A stretch of 64,000 nucleotides of DNA, from NCBI GenBank assembly GCA_025084515.1, contig JAJAGP010000936.1, positions 186,001 through 250,000 of the forward strand, in the 5' to 3' direction. This document shows positions 15,201-27,700 of this stretch, in pieces (position 1 is the first letter of the stretch; the number at the start of each line of letters is the position of its first letter). The position numbers and the translations under genes are program-made. The stretch is from Ancistrus triradiatus. Taxonomy: Eukaryota; Chordata; Actinopteri; Siluriformes; Loricariidae. Below the pieces are notes generated by a model. The model made no database searches. It saw only the letters and a list, made by a program, of their open reading frames with translations, and had not been told where the DNA came from.

Positions 15201-18200
15201 CGGAACAAAACTATCCTGATTCCTAGCTGTTGCTTGCAGCCTTTCTGACAGAAACTGGTTTTGACCTACTCTATCTGAAACAAATGCAGCACAAAAATTG
15301 GGCGCCGATGCAGAACTGAGTCAATGAGCTTTTCAGACTCCACCTAAAATGAATGACAAATTACCAGCTTACTGAGTGCATTTACATGCACTTAATCCGA
15401 TAACTGCATAAAATCAGATTGTCAGTTTCCTGATCTAGGAGTATACATGCAACTGAGTAACCAGATAATGGAAAGCCTCCGGGTTTACATGACTCAGGCA
15501 GTAATCAGATTTCTACTTTGCAACCAGCCAATAATGTCTAAAAAAGATGTGATGTAAACTTCAATGTTTAATATTATATAATGAATTTCTTCATTTGCTT
15601 GAGTATATATTGCATTTCAGTGTCTCCACAAAGTTTTCGGTAGCTGTTTAGCCAGGGTTGCCAGAGCCCATGAGTGAATCCCCCACCTGGTCTATGTAAA
15701 TATGCCCAAAAGAAGTGCAAATAAGCAGACCTGGCAACCATGTTTTTTTCCCGCTAGCCGCTCTGCGCACATGTGCAGACCGCCAAATCTGATTGAAATC
15801 GGGTAACCGGTATACATGCTATTAGTTAGTATTAGTGTAATGTTCATGAGTCCACCATCAAAAAATGAAAACAATTGTGTAGGACATAGTTGCAAGGAGA
15901 AAGCCACTGGTCTCCAAAAAAACAACACTGCTGCCCCTCTTCAGTTTGCTAAAGAAGGTTACTGGGAAAAACCATTTTGTTAACAAATAGAAATTTTAAT
16001 ATTTGTATATTAGAAACAGAAATACTGTTTAAATGAAGTCTGAAGAAAGGAAAAAAACTACATTTCAACTTAAGAACTAGACCCTACTAAGGACAGATTA
16101 ATAGTGCTCGAACACTGAACGTACAGTATGTAGAACATGGAGAAAAGTGAATAAGGAACCATTTCTGTTACAGTCCATATCTACTGGTCCTTCTGAGGAA
16201 CTTCCTATTTAGCCACATAAAAGTACACACATGCTGGACTCTTCACCAGCAAGGACCACTGGTCATGAACAGAATCACCATACTCAAAATCTCTGTATTT
16301 CACCATATGTACCTGGTACAACAGCTTCCAGCCCATCAAAGACACATCCATTCACACTATGATATGCAAGTTGGATATCTGTGTAATAATCCTAGTCTAT
16401 GAAAGTGGAGGTCATGCTTCAAACATTTACCTTAACATATTTGGCATACATCTGTTCATCCAAAGGGAAGCTCTGCACTGTGCGCTCATCCCGTGCATGA
16501 AACGTGCCAAGCTTGATCCACTTATTCGTAGGATATCTGGTTGGAAAATGATGAGAAGATTATTAAAATGTTATTTGTCCATTTCACCAGTTCAGCTTAC
16601 CATAAAGAATCACTTTTTCTCTCACCGTTTTCTCACTGTGCACTCTTAGACATATCTACCTTACAGTTCCACCTTGTAGACGTAAAGTTAGAGACCTCAC
16701 AGGACGCTGTCTACAGGATGCTGGTGGCTGGATATTTTTGGCCGAAGGACTATTTTCAGTCCACCATGACACTACTGTATCTGAGCCACCCGTACCAGCA
16801 CAACACACATAACCACCAGGTCAATGTCACTGCAGCACTGAGAATGATCCACCACCCAATAATAACTGGTATGTGGTGATCCTGTGGGGGTCCCTGATCA
16901 TTAGTGAACAGAGTAAAGGAGATTAAAGTATGTAGATAAGGATGGACTACAGACTGTAACTGAAGACCTATATACAGCTTCTATATATATATTTACATTT
17001 ACAGCATTTAGCAGACGCCCTTATCCAGAGCGACTTACAATTGATACAATCTTACAATCCAAGCAATTGTGGGTTAATTGTGCTCAAGGACCCAACAGTG
17101 GCAGCTTGGCAGAGGTGGGATTTGAACCCTAGACCTTTTGTCCATAGTCCAGTACCTTAGCCGCTAGGCTACCACAGTCCACTACATGGTAAGTGGAACT
17201 GATAAAATGGACACAGTGTAGAAACAAGGAGGTGTACCTAATAAAGTGATCGGTGAGCGCATGTTCCAATGAAAAAATTCCAAAAGTGATGCTTTGAACA
17301 TGTGTAATCTTTTACAGGCTCTTACACAGGAACAAAGAAACAAGCTGTCCTAAAGCGTACCGTCGACTTATTGCATAACGAACCAAAAAGAAAAAAGTAC
17401 AGTCAGTCAACTTGGCTGACGACAATTGAGGTATTACAGGAAAGAGCACAATTAGCCTTAGCTCCCATTTTTGTTCAGTGTGGCACTCTCGTTGATGAAT
17501 TTGCCTTTACTCAAACCTATGTGCAAAATTACAAATGTTTGTGAAGCTATTAAATCATTGCTTGCCACATTATCTTTGTGCTCTGGAAAGACAGTGAAAT
17601 ATTTTGGCTGATAAAATCTGTTATTCAAGCCTGAAGTACAAATCCTTGTAAAACCTTCCAAGGTTGATATTTTGTCAACCTTTATTCTGTATACCCATAA
17701 ACATGATAATGCAATTGTTTGGCTCTGTTCATTATGCGAGGCAGCTGTAAACAAAATTCCCTGAACAAGTTCCAGCTCCAGTCCCTGCATGGTAGTGTTG
17801 GTGTGAAAACGAGTTCTCGATCCAGTACTGACACACTGGTGGAGAAGAGCGCTGGCATACCTGTCACTGATCGACACCAAGAAATCTTTTGGCGTGGAGG
17901 AAAAGAGTTCGAAGTTTGCAATGTCCAGCTGCTTCACCTGAATCGGCTCACAGAGCTCAATAACAAACCTGAAACCACAGAATGGCAGAGACGACAGAAC
18001 AACAAGGTCACTGTAGGTGGCTTCTTCTGACATTTCACTGGCTGCTCTGCCCCACAAATGCATGCATGCCTGCGTGACAGTTAAGCACAAGAGCTGGGCA
18101 AATCTCACAATTAGTAAAGCTCGGAACCCAGATTCTTTATTTTGCACTCACGCAAACATTAAAAAACAACACACACATTCATTGAATCTATAACTTATCC

Positions 18201-20436
18201 TTCTGACGACTTCTCTCATCACGATCTGTTTGAGCAGAATGACTCACCAGATCTTATTGCTGCATGGGTTCAGCATGTACAGATCCATATTCTCCATTAG
18301 AATAGCAGAGGTGCTCTGAGGAGAAAAAGAACAGCTAGTCACAACAGCTATAAATTAAACTTGCTTTTGAAGATTCCATGCTTGGATTGTTTTTTTAAAT
18401 CCATTTACTGCCATGACTCTTTGGTTTATTATAACTAAGTGGTAACAGGTCATTTTAAACTGTTATCCATGTACCCACCTACCTACACACACCCTCATAA
18501 CAAAGCATTAATTTAGTAATACAATTATAGACTCTAGTTCACTTCTCTGCATACTTTGATAGCCCACGTGTGGTGTTGGTGGTGGTGTTATCGAGTGTGC
18601 TGCTGGAGTTATTATACGCCTCAGTGTCACTACTGGACTGAAAACAGTCTACCAACCAAAAATGTTCAGCTACCAGCATCCTGTAGGCAGCATCCTGTGA
18701 GCACCGATGAAGGATTAGAGGATAAACTGTGCAACAACAGATATGTTCCTGTCTCTGACTTCTGACATCTACAAGGTGGAGCAATAAGGTAGACGTGTCT
18801 AAGAGTGCAGTGACTGAACACAGTGCTTAAAAACTCCAGCAGCACTGTTGTGTCTTATTCAGTCATACCAACAAAACACACACTAACATACCACCACCGC
18901 ATCAGTGTCACTGCAGTGCTCAGAATGATCCACCACCCAATAGTACCTGATCTGTGGTGGTCCTGACCATTAAAGAACAAAGTTAAAGGGGACAAAGTAT
19001 GTAGAGAGACAGATGGATTACATATCTGAAATTTAAAAAAAAGCTCTTCATAGCTAAATATCTATAATAGTCATTACAGGACTTTGTTTATAGGTAGACA
19101 TGAGTAATATTTCAGTGTGGGTTCTCAGTTTTCATCATCATATTACAGAAAATGCATTTAATATTATTCAAATAATTTTATACTCTCATATTACTAATGT
19201 GAGCAGCAAGTGGGACTGCTAATAACCAACATTGCATAGCATCTACGTACCTCATCATGTATAGGTATGTCCATTAATAGCCGCATCAACAGCCAAGGTC
19301 TTAAAAGGAAATACAACTCTGCCTAATCTATATATCTTATTCACATCTGAATGACAGAAAGCTTAATACGAGCAAAAACTTGCAACACCTGCTGAGAAGA
19401 GAGCCTTAAAAGGCAGAAAATAACGTGGTAGCACTCCACTCACCTTTTCATTTTCGATAAGTGTTTCATGTTTGATAAAAAAATAAAAAAATAAAAAACC
19501 ACTATAGTACAGCACTGTACTAAATGTTTTCATATTGTGTTTTAATTAATATAATTGTTTAAAATAAAACACTGTGTACATTAAATGGTCTAAACTACTA
19601 TGTAGTAGTACTATGGTAGTGTCTGGTCAACATCCATTTAGGTCAAAACGCAATTTGGATGTTACATGCCGCATACCTTTACTAATTATTTAAATATGGC
19701 TTTGGCTGGCTCATATCTGGTTTGTGGAGATTAAAATGAATGGCAGCATTTAAACAGAAGTGTCACAAATACTTCATTTCTTTTTCTAAAAACACTCTGA
19801 AACCCTCTGCCCTATTCAAAAATGATGTCACCTCACAGACCTGTTTAAATGCCAAATGTTTAAGCAACAGGAAGCCCAAACGGACAATTTAAGTTCGGCT
19901 TGTAAGAACTCAGTTGAACTGGTAGTACAAAGAGAATACCACATGCTTATTATACTGTATATTAAATGTGCAGTTGCAGTCATTTCTTCATCAGCCACCT
20001 AATAACCTGCAATTTTACTGAACCACTAATGAAACATTCCCTCTGTGTATGCTGGCCCTGTGCTTTACCTTGGCCTCGTTGTTGGCTGCAAGGATTTTGG
20101 CCCCACACTCCACAGAGGCGTAATTATTCTTAAAGTTTTTCTGTATCTTCTTCACTGGATGAGGGCTGCCATTGGATGAAGTATGCAGAGACTGACCTAA
20201 AACAAGAATTCAATACCAATTTCTTACGNNNNNNNNNNNNNNNNNNNNNNNNNNNNNNNNNNNNNNNNNNNNNNNNNNNNNNNNNNNNNNNNNNNNNNNN
20301 NNNNNNNNNNNNNNNNNNNNNNNNNNNNTGATAAATCTTTGTGTTAACGATTTTGGACAACTGTAGGTTCAAGTGTTAATGTGCAATATGCTCCACAATG
20401 ATACAGTATAAACTATATTACACTCATCAGTTCATG

Positions 20437-20474
<38 letters not shown>

Positions 20475-23400
20475 CATACATACATATATACACATAAGCT
20501 TATGAATTTGTCGGAACATATCCCCATTGTAAATCAGGGAGTACATGTACAATGCAACTCCATTAAAAAAATGCCTTACACAGTCTGGATTTTCTGGGGG
20601 TCTGGAAAGGATTCATTAAATTTACATTATTCCTTAGGGGAAATATTTGCTCAGTACTCATCATGTTTGGTGCTCAACGAGCCTTCTGAAATGAATTAAC
20701 GACGATAACGGAGATGCCAATGTAATATGATTGTCAGGTTTAACACTGGAATATAATCAAACAGGTAACAATCCTAATCCTAGTATAAAGAGTTCAATGA
20801 GTTCTCACTTTTCTTCTCTTCCACTTCCATGACTTTCTTCTTCCACTCATCAAAGGTAGGGATATCTTCTTTTTCAGGGACACGGGGATCAGTCGCTCCT
20901 TCTGGATCAACCACCTACACAGACCACAACACAACTCATGAGTTGTACTTACCTTCAGCAGTCAACCCCATCCTGCACCAAAGACGGCATTTAGAAAGTC
21001 AGGAAAGGTCATGCACTGTCATCAGCTGGAGATCACTGCACTGTGAAATTTCACATAACCGGCTTCCCTTTCCTCACAACAAAGCTTCATATATTCATTT
21101 TCACTCAGGCACAAAGTCTTGATGAAATGAGAGAGCATTACGTAATTGTATTATATGAGCAAGCAATCACAGTCTCCACTGTGCAGAATGCAACTCTTAA
21201 ATCCTATTACAAAAACCTGAAGTTCAGAGCGTGTGCTGACGCATGTAGTAATGAGAAGCACTTTTTACAAGGGAAGCCAAATTCTAGTTCTAGAGAGCTA
21301 GCGTAGTCTCACTATTTCCTGGCTCTAATACGCCTGCTATTGATGAGTTCAATTAACAGGCAACGGTATCACCAGACTTCATGGACTTCAGCCCTGTTAA
21401 GCTGGTGTTGAACACCCTTTCTTTCTACATTTAAGTTAAACTTAACAAAAAACTACCAAGAATGTAATCTTAGAGATGCACCGATTGCAATTTTCCTGGG
21501 TGATTCTGATTTTGCCCAATTCCGATTTTTTTCCTGTCCAAAAATTATAAATGACAGCATACAGATCATTTTTGTTCAATATTTCTTTTAATGAATACCT
21601 TTTTGGATTTAAAAATGAAAAACAACAACAGCTGCTTGTGTCTAGCTCTGTACTCTCCGCAGAGCTAGCTTTAGCTTTGTCAAATTCCACATATTCAGCA
21701 AGGTGATGCTGTTTTAAATGTCTTATTATTGTGTTCTGGGAGTTTTACTTTTGTCATACATACTGCAAACAGAACTAGAACCCTGAAGACATGGCTGGAA
21801 CCGAAATAACACTATATCACTGTTCCCTAACTACTACAGCGCTATATGGGATGATTATTTAGTGCACCAAGCAGCAGCATTTGAGCACAACTGAAATCTA
21901 ACACTGTCGTCATCAGCATGTGTCAGCACTGATCTGTCTCAGAAACAAACACAAAGTTTACAGCTCAAACTGTGTTTAAAGCAAAACTGGATTTTGTATT
22001 AATGTTGGTGAAAGCAGTGTGGTTTTCATGTATGGCTGTGTTAGTGGAGCTGTGGTGTACTGCAAGTGTCGGCACAGACTCGGTTATATGTGACTGATCT
22101 GCCGATCGATTGGTGCACCTCTAAATCTTTACAGAAGAATTAATTAGTGTGCTAATGAAATCATGTCAGTGTTCTGAGGCAACATGCAAATGAAGGTGAC
22201 ACAAAGCTGGAAAGTCAAGAAATATGCTGGGAATGTGTACAGCAATCTTGTGTCATCATGCCTGGATTTCGTGACCATGCCACATATTAGTAATTACATT
22301 GCATAATGTGGATGGGAACACGCACCTTTACGCAATAATTTTACCGGTTACTTGCCTGGAAGTGTTTACGCATGCATACATGTTTACCACAGCAACTGGC
22401 AAAATCAAGACCTACTACAGTTAAAAGATCCACTATCAATCAATTAACTAATAAGACAAATGAAAATCAAACGGGGGTCATTTTCTTTTTTAAGGTAGTC
22501 ACTAAAGTTGTGAGTGTTTGTAAAAAAAAAAACCCACAAAAACTCAGAATATAAAATAAAACTACAAGGGACACTTTAATAAAGCACTGCTGAATGGCAT
22601 AAACATTCACCAATCACTGTATTAGATACATTTCCTTGTTTTTACGCTGTATACTTTAACTGTTTTTTATCAGTTTCACTTCCATATACAGTGGTACTTG
22701 AAAGTTTGTGAACTCTTTAGAAGTTTCTATATTTTTGCATAAATATGACCTAAAACATCATCAGATTTACACACAAGTCCTAAAGGTAGATAAAGACAAC
22801 CCAGTTAAACAAATGAGACAAAAATATTATAATACATTATTAACTTATTGAGGAAAATGATCCAATATTACATTAGTGAATGGCAAAAGTATGTGAACCT
22901 TTGCTTTCAGTATCTGGTGTGACCCCTGACCCCCCACATAAAAATTCAGATGGGATAAGGTTATTATCCTGGAATGCAGTGTTTTCCTTTCTCCAAACAT
23001 AACACTTTTCTTTTAAACCAAAAAATTCTATTTTGGTCTCATCCGTCCATAAAACATTCTTCCAATAGCCTTCTTGCTTGTCCACGTGATCTTTAGCAAA
23101 CTGCAGACGAGCAGCAATGTTCTTTTTGGAGAGCAGTGGCTTTCTCCTTGCAACCCTGCCAATCACACCATTGTTGTTCAGTGTTCTTCTGATGGTGGAC
23201 TCATGAACATTAACAGTAGCTAATGTGAGAGAGGTCTTCAGTTGCTTAGAGGTTACATTGGACTCCTTTGTGACCTCGCCAACTATTACACGCCGTGCTC
23301 TTGGAGTGATCTTTGTTGGTCGACCACTCCTGGGGAGGGTAACAATGGTCTTGAATTTTCTCCATTTGTATTGATTGGTGGAGTCCAAACTCTTTAGAGA

Positions 23401-24698
23401 TGGTTTTATAACCTTTTCCATCCTGATGAGCATCAACAATTTGATTGAAAACACCTGACTCCAATTTAACCTTCAAATTAACTGCTAATTCTAGAGGTTC
23501 ACATACTTTTGCCACTCACTAACATGTAATATTGGGTTAGCTTTATCTGCTTTTTAGGACTTGTGTGAAAATCTGATGATTCTTTAGGGCATATTTATGC
23601 AGAAATATAGAAAATTCTAAAGAGTTCACAAACCAAGCACCACACATCTGTTTCTCTACATCATGTAAAGGTCAGGACCCTCACAGGACTACCACAGATC
23701 AGGTACTATTTAAGTGGTGGATTACGTTCAATACTGCAGTGACATTGTTGTGGTAGTGGTGGTGTGTTAGGGTGTGCTGTGCTGGTATGAGTGGATCAGA
23801 AACAGCAGCGCTGCTGGAGGTTTTAGACACCTCACTGTCACTGCTAAACTGAAAATAGTCCACCAACCAACCATGTCCAGTGAGCACTGATGAAAGATTA
23901 GAGGACTAACAAACTGTGAAACAACAGATGAGCTACTGTCTCTGACTTTACATCTCCAAGGTGGAGCAATATGTTAGATTAGAGCCTATTAGAGCGCACA
24001 GGGAGTGAACACAGTGTTTACACCACATCAGTGACAAGCACAGTGCTTAGAATGATGGTGGTCCTGATCTGTGGGGGTCCTGACCATTAGAGAACAGAGT
24101 AAAAGGGACAAAGTATGTAGACAAACAGATAGACTACAGTCTATAACTGTAGAAATACCAAGTGATTCTAAATGATAAGTGGAACTGATAAATTGGACAA
24201 GGAGTGTAAAAACAAAGAGGTATACCTAATAAAGCGATCGATGAGTGTACATTAGCTGGGGTCATTGTTGTTACTTAAAACGTGAATTCCAGCAAATTCA
24301 TTATATATTATATAACATCATACATCACATTGCACATAACCTCACATTGTGGAGATATGGAATAGGGTACGCTGCATTTTCTTAACTAGAACCAATAGTA
24401 ACACTTCCTACAATGAAACTCTGGACAAATACTGAAATGTTGTCCATGCCTGAAATGGTCTCTGAAAAATTTCTGTAAATCACTGAAAACTGTGCGCGCA
24501 CCTCATCCTTTGCTGAAAATGAAGAATTGGATGTCTTCTGCTGCAGTGTGAGGTCTGGCTCAGCAGAGTCTTGAGACGGAGCCAAGTCTGCATTGGTCCG
24601 TGCTTCTTGGTCCTCCACAGGTTCCACCAACACACTAGAGAGAGAGCGAGACCAATATAGAGAGAGACACAGAGAGAGCGAGACCAATATAGAGAGAG

Positions 24699-24776
<78 letters not shown>

Positions 24777-27700
24777 ACAGAGTGAAACACCTGGTGTAGC
24801 AGGTCCCAAAAGACAACCTTTTGCTCATCAGAATGAAAAGACAGTTTGTTCAGGTCTCACTGGCAGAGCGTCACAATGGGTCAGACGTGACACTACAAAA
24901 TGACCGACTAAATAAAGAGGCGCTGTGTGCTTCCAAGGCTTCTCTGCTACCTCCTTCATCCACCTGTTACCTGGTTGTTATGAGCAGTTATGAGCTGGTT
25001 ACCTGGCAGGTTCACAGTACTCACCTGCTGAGTGTGGAGCCAGTGGCAAGGAGCTGGCTGGAGAGGGCCACAGAGCCCAGCTCACACTGACTGGCACTAC
25101 TGTTCTTTAGTGGGGCATCAGCACTGGCAATCTCTAGTGGACTGAGGGGAAAAATCATATGCTATTTACCAACGAGAGACAGACTACGAGAAAATAGAAC
25201 TGAGAAACAGCAGAGAGAGAGTCAAGACGGGATTTTCAGGGTCCATATACGATTGTGGAGCAGCTTGTGAGGTCCTTCTCGAGTCCAACAGAGGGACGCT
25301 TAATCCATGGTACAGTAGGTTTTTCTGGAGTAGGCCTTACGGGTGATCACAGAGCCAGCTGAGAAATGCCAATCCTTTCCTCGGTTTAATGTAACAGTTC
25401 TGAGGTCCAGTGACAGAGTCCACAAGGAACACGATGTGCTCACAGACATGAAAGCAGCTGGAAATGTCCAGTGGAAGTTCATAAAGAATCCAGATTGGAA
25501 TTATACCTGTGTATGACCTTATTCTTGTGAATCTGAGAAAAGCACCGGATGAATGAATGTGTATACAATGATAATGAAAATATAATGCTGAATAATAAGG
25601 TACAAAATAAGTAATCCCACATAAATCAGAAATATATATATATGCTAAAAAGACAAAGATGGCAATGCTCTTGCTTTTTCCAATGCTCCTCATGTACTTC
25701 CAAGTACGGCTGTACTCACCTGGAAGGGTTTTGGGGGGAGGTTTGTGAGGTAGGTGATGATGGTTCTGGTGCACTCCCAGGCTCATCTGTGTTGGGGTCT
25801 ATGAGGAGATCTTCATGTGATTCAGCAGGGAGAGGAGAATCAACAGCAGCAGCAGCACCCTGTTCCAGAGAGGGCTCAGCTTGAGGAAGCTCTGCCTCCA
25901 TCTGGTTAAGGAGTGGAGGAGGTGAGGGTGGTGATGATGGTGGTGCTGGCAGGGGGTAGGCTTGCAATTGGATGACCTGTTGCTGATCATCGTTAGGATG
26001 GGTCTCCAAGTGTGTGGTTTCAAAGGGCCAGTTGCACCTCGTCCACTGCCTCTACATTTTTATTCACAGTCTTTCGAGAAGAAAAGGAGGCACGTCAGTT
26101 CTGTCTATCACATACAGCCATAGCATCCAACAGAAAGAAATCACTTTGTTTCATTATAATTCTGAAGATTACATCTAAAGTGTTTGCTTTCCCTATACAA
26201 GCTCCAGACTCATTTGAAGATAACTGACTGAAAATAAAGATTCTGCATCAGTAATCACTAGAACAAACCGCTGACATCTGCTTCATTAGGTAATTACTCC
26301 AATGTTTATTTCTCCAGTTTGAGTAATAATTTCACATCAAGGTTTCCTCATGCTAGGAGTTAATGTCAACAAGCTTCTCATTTAAATCAGCAGAATCACA
26401 TAAACCAACACTGGAACTATACCAGGCTCAATTGCATGAATGAATAACTTGCTACCTCTAGACATGTTAATAATGGAGGACTGAAAATCTTTATGGAGAT
26501 ATCATTCTGATAAGAGATAAGTACAAGTCGTACTCCAATAAAGTTGGAATAGTATTTAGAAAGCAAATAAAACCAGAAAAACAGTGAGTGTATTTACATG
26601 CACTTAATAATCCGATAATAGTCAGATTTCTGCAACTATCTGATTATTAATGTGGTCCTGTATACGACATACGCCGATGTAGAAATCAGATTTTAAAAAT
26701 CCTTTAAAGAAAGCCCGCCTTCCCCCACAGTTGCCAGGTCTGTGTATTTTAAGACTTGGCTTTGTTTGGCTCTTTTCCATTGACTTAAGCAGGTTTGGCA
26801 ACCCCGGAATTAAACGTGCCACAGAATTAAGGGCACCCAATCATCCTCTATCTTTGTCATCTTCAAGCTCTTTTCAGCACTTCCTGCTGATACTGCTGTT
26901 GATACTATATTCAAAACCTCCTCCAAGCCTCTGCACTCCCTCTGTCTTCATCCAGCCCCTGGATGAAGCAGTCTCACATATCAAACCTTCACAGCGCTGA
27001 GAAAATGGAGAACTACCAACTCATGAAAAGACCTGGTTGAGTAGCATGCATTACTTGCCTCTTTCTCCAAAGCGGCTTTCTTACACTCCAAAATCAACCT
27101 GTGCATCTCAAATCCAAGGAAACTGTTCCCATTGTTCTCTTCCTAAATGTGCCCTCTTCCTAACCCACTTGCATCATATCTTGTATAGTTTTAGGATTTC
27201 ATGACCCACTATGCACAAAAGGTGACCACCTGTGATTCTGTAATCCAGCTAAGGTGGAGCAAACCTATGCTCATCACTCAACTTTAACATTCAAACTGCT
27301 TAATGAAGATGAAGTGGTGACACAAACGAAACCAAAATGGTCAGAGTACCTGCCCACTGGATCCAGTACAATCCCCACTTCTCCAGGCAATTGCCAGCAA
27401 CCTTGCATCACATACCACAACTATTATCCACATATCAGACATCTGGTCTGGTTCATTCACTCTTCAAGATAACTAAGTTTACACCTCTAATGAAGAAGCC
27501 ATCAGTCAACTCTGCTGACATGTCCAACTACAGGCCAGTTTCTCTCCTTCCATTCCTGTCCAAAGCCTCAAACTTACTTCTTGGAAAGCTGACCAACTTT
27601 CTTCAGGAAAACACCCTCCTTAATGCAAAACAGTCTGTTTGCAAGGCAAGTCATTCAACAGAAACTGCTTTGCTCACAATAACTGAATAGTTTCACAGAG

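Noticed and set aside
16991..17180. tRNA gene
   Set aside because: The A- and B-box-like blocks belong to a tRNA-derived SINE with a LINE-type tail; no complete cloverleaf can be folded.
17458..18147. 229-codon minus-strand frame over exon 10
   Set aside because: Only 17861-17968 is exon; the rest is intron read-through that happens to lack stops.
19440..19482. Possible extra suco microexon (FIKHETLIENEK before gtgagt)
   Set aside because: No AG acceptor lies at a usable distance upstream on the gene strand, and exons 8 and 9 join in phase without it.
24382..24828. 148- and 109-codon frames with SLSLSLSL runs
   Set aside because: They are translations of the CT microsatellite joined to exon 6; only the exon 6 part is coding, and its frame is set by the splice phases.
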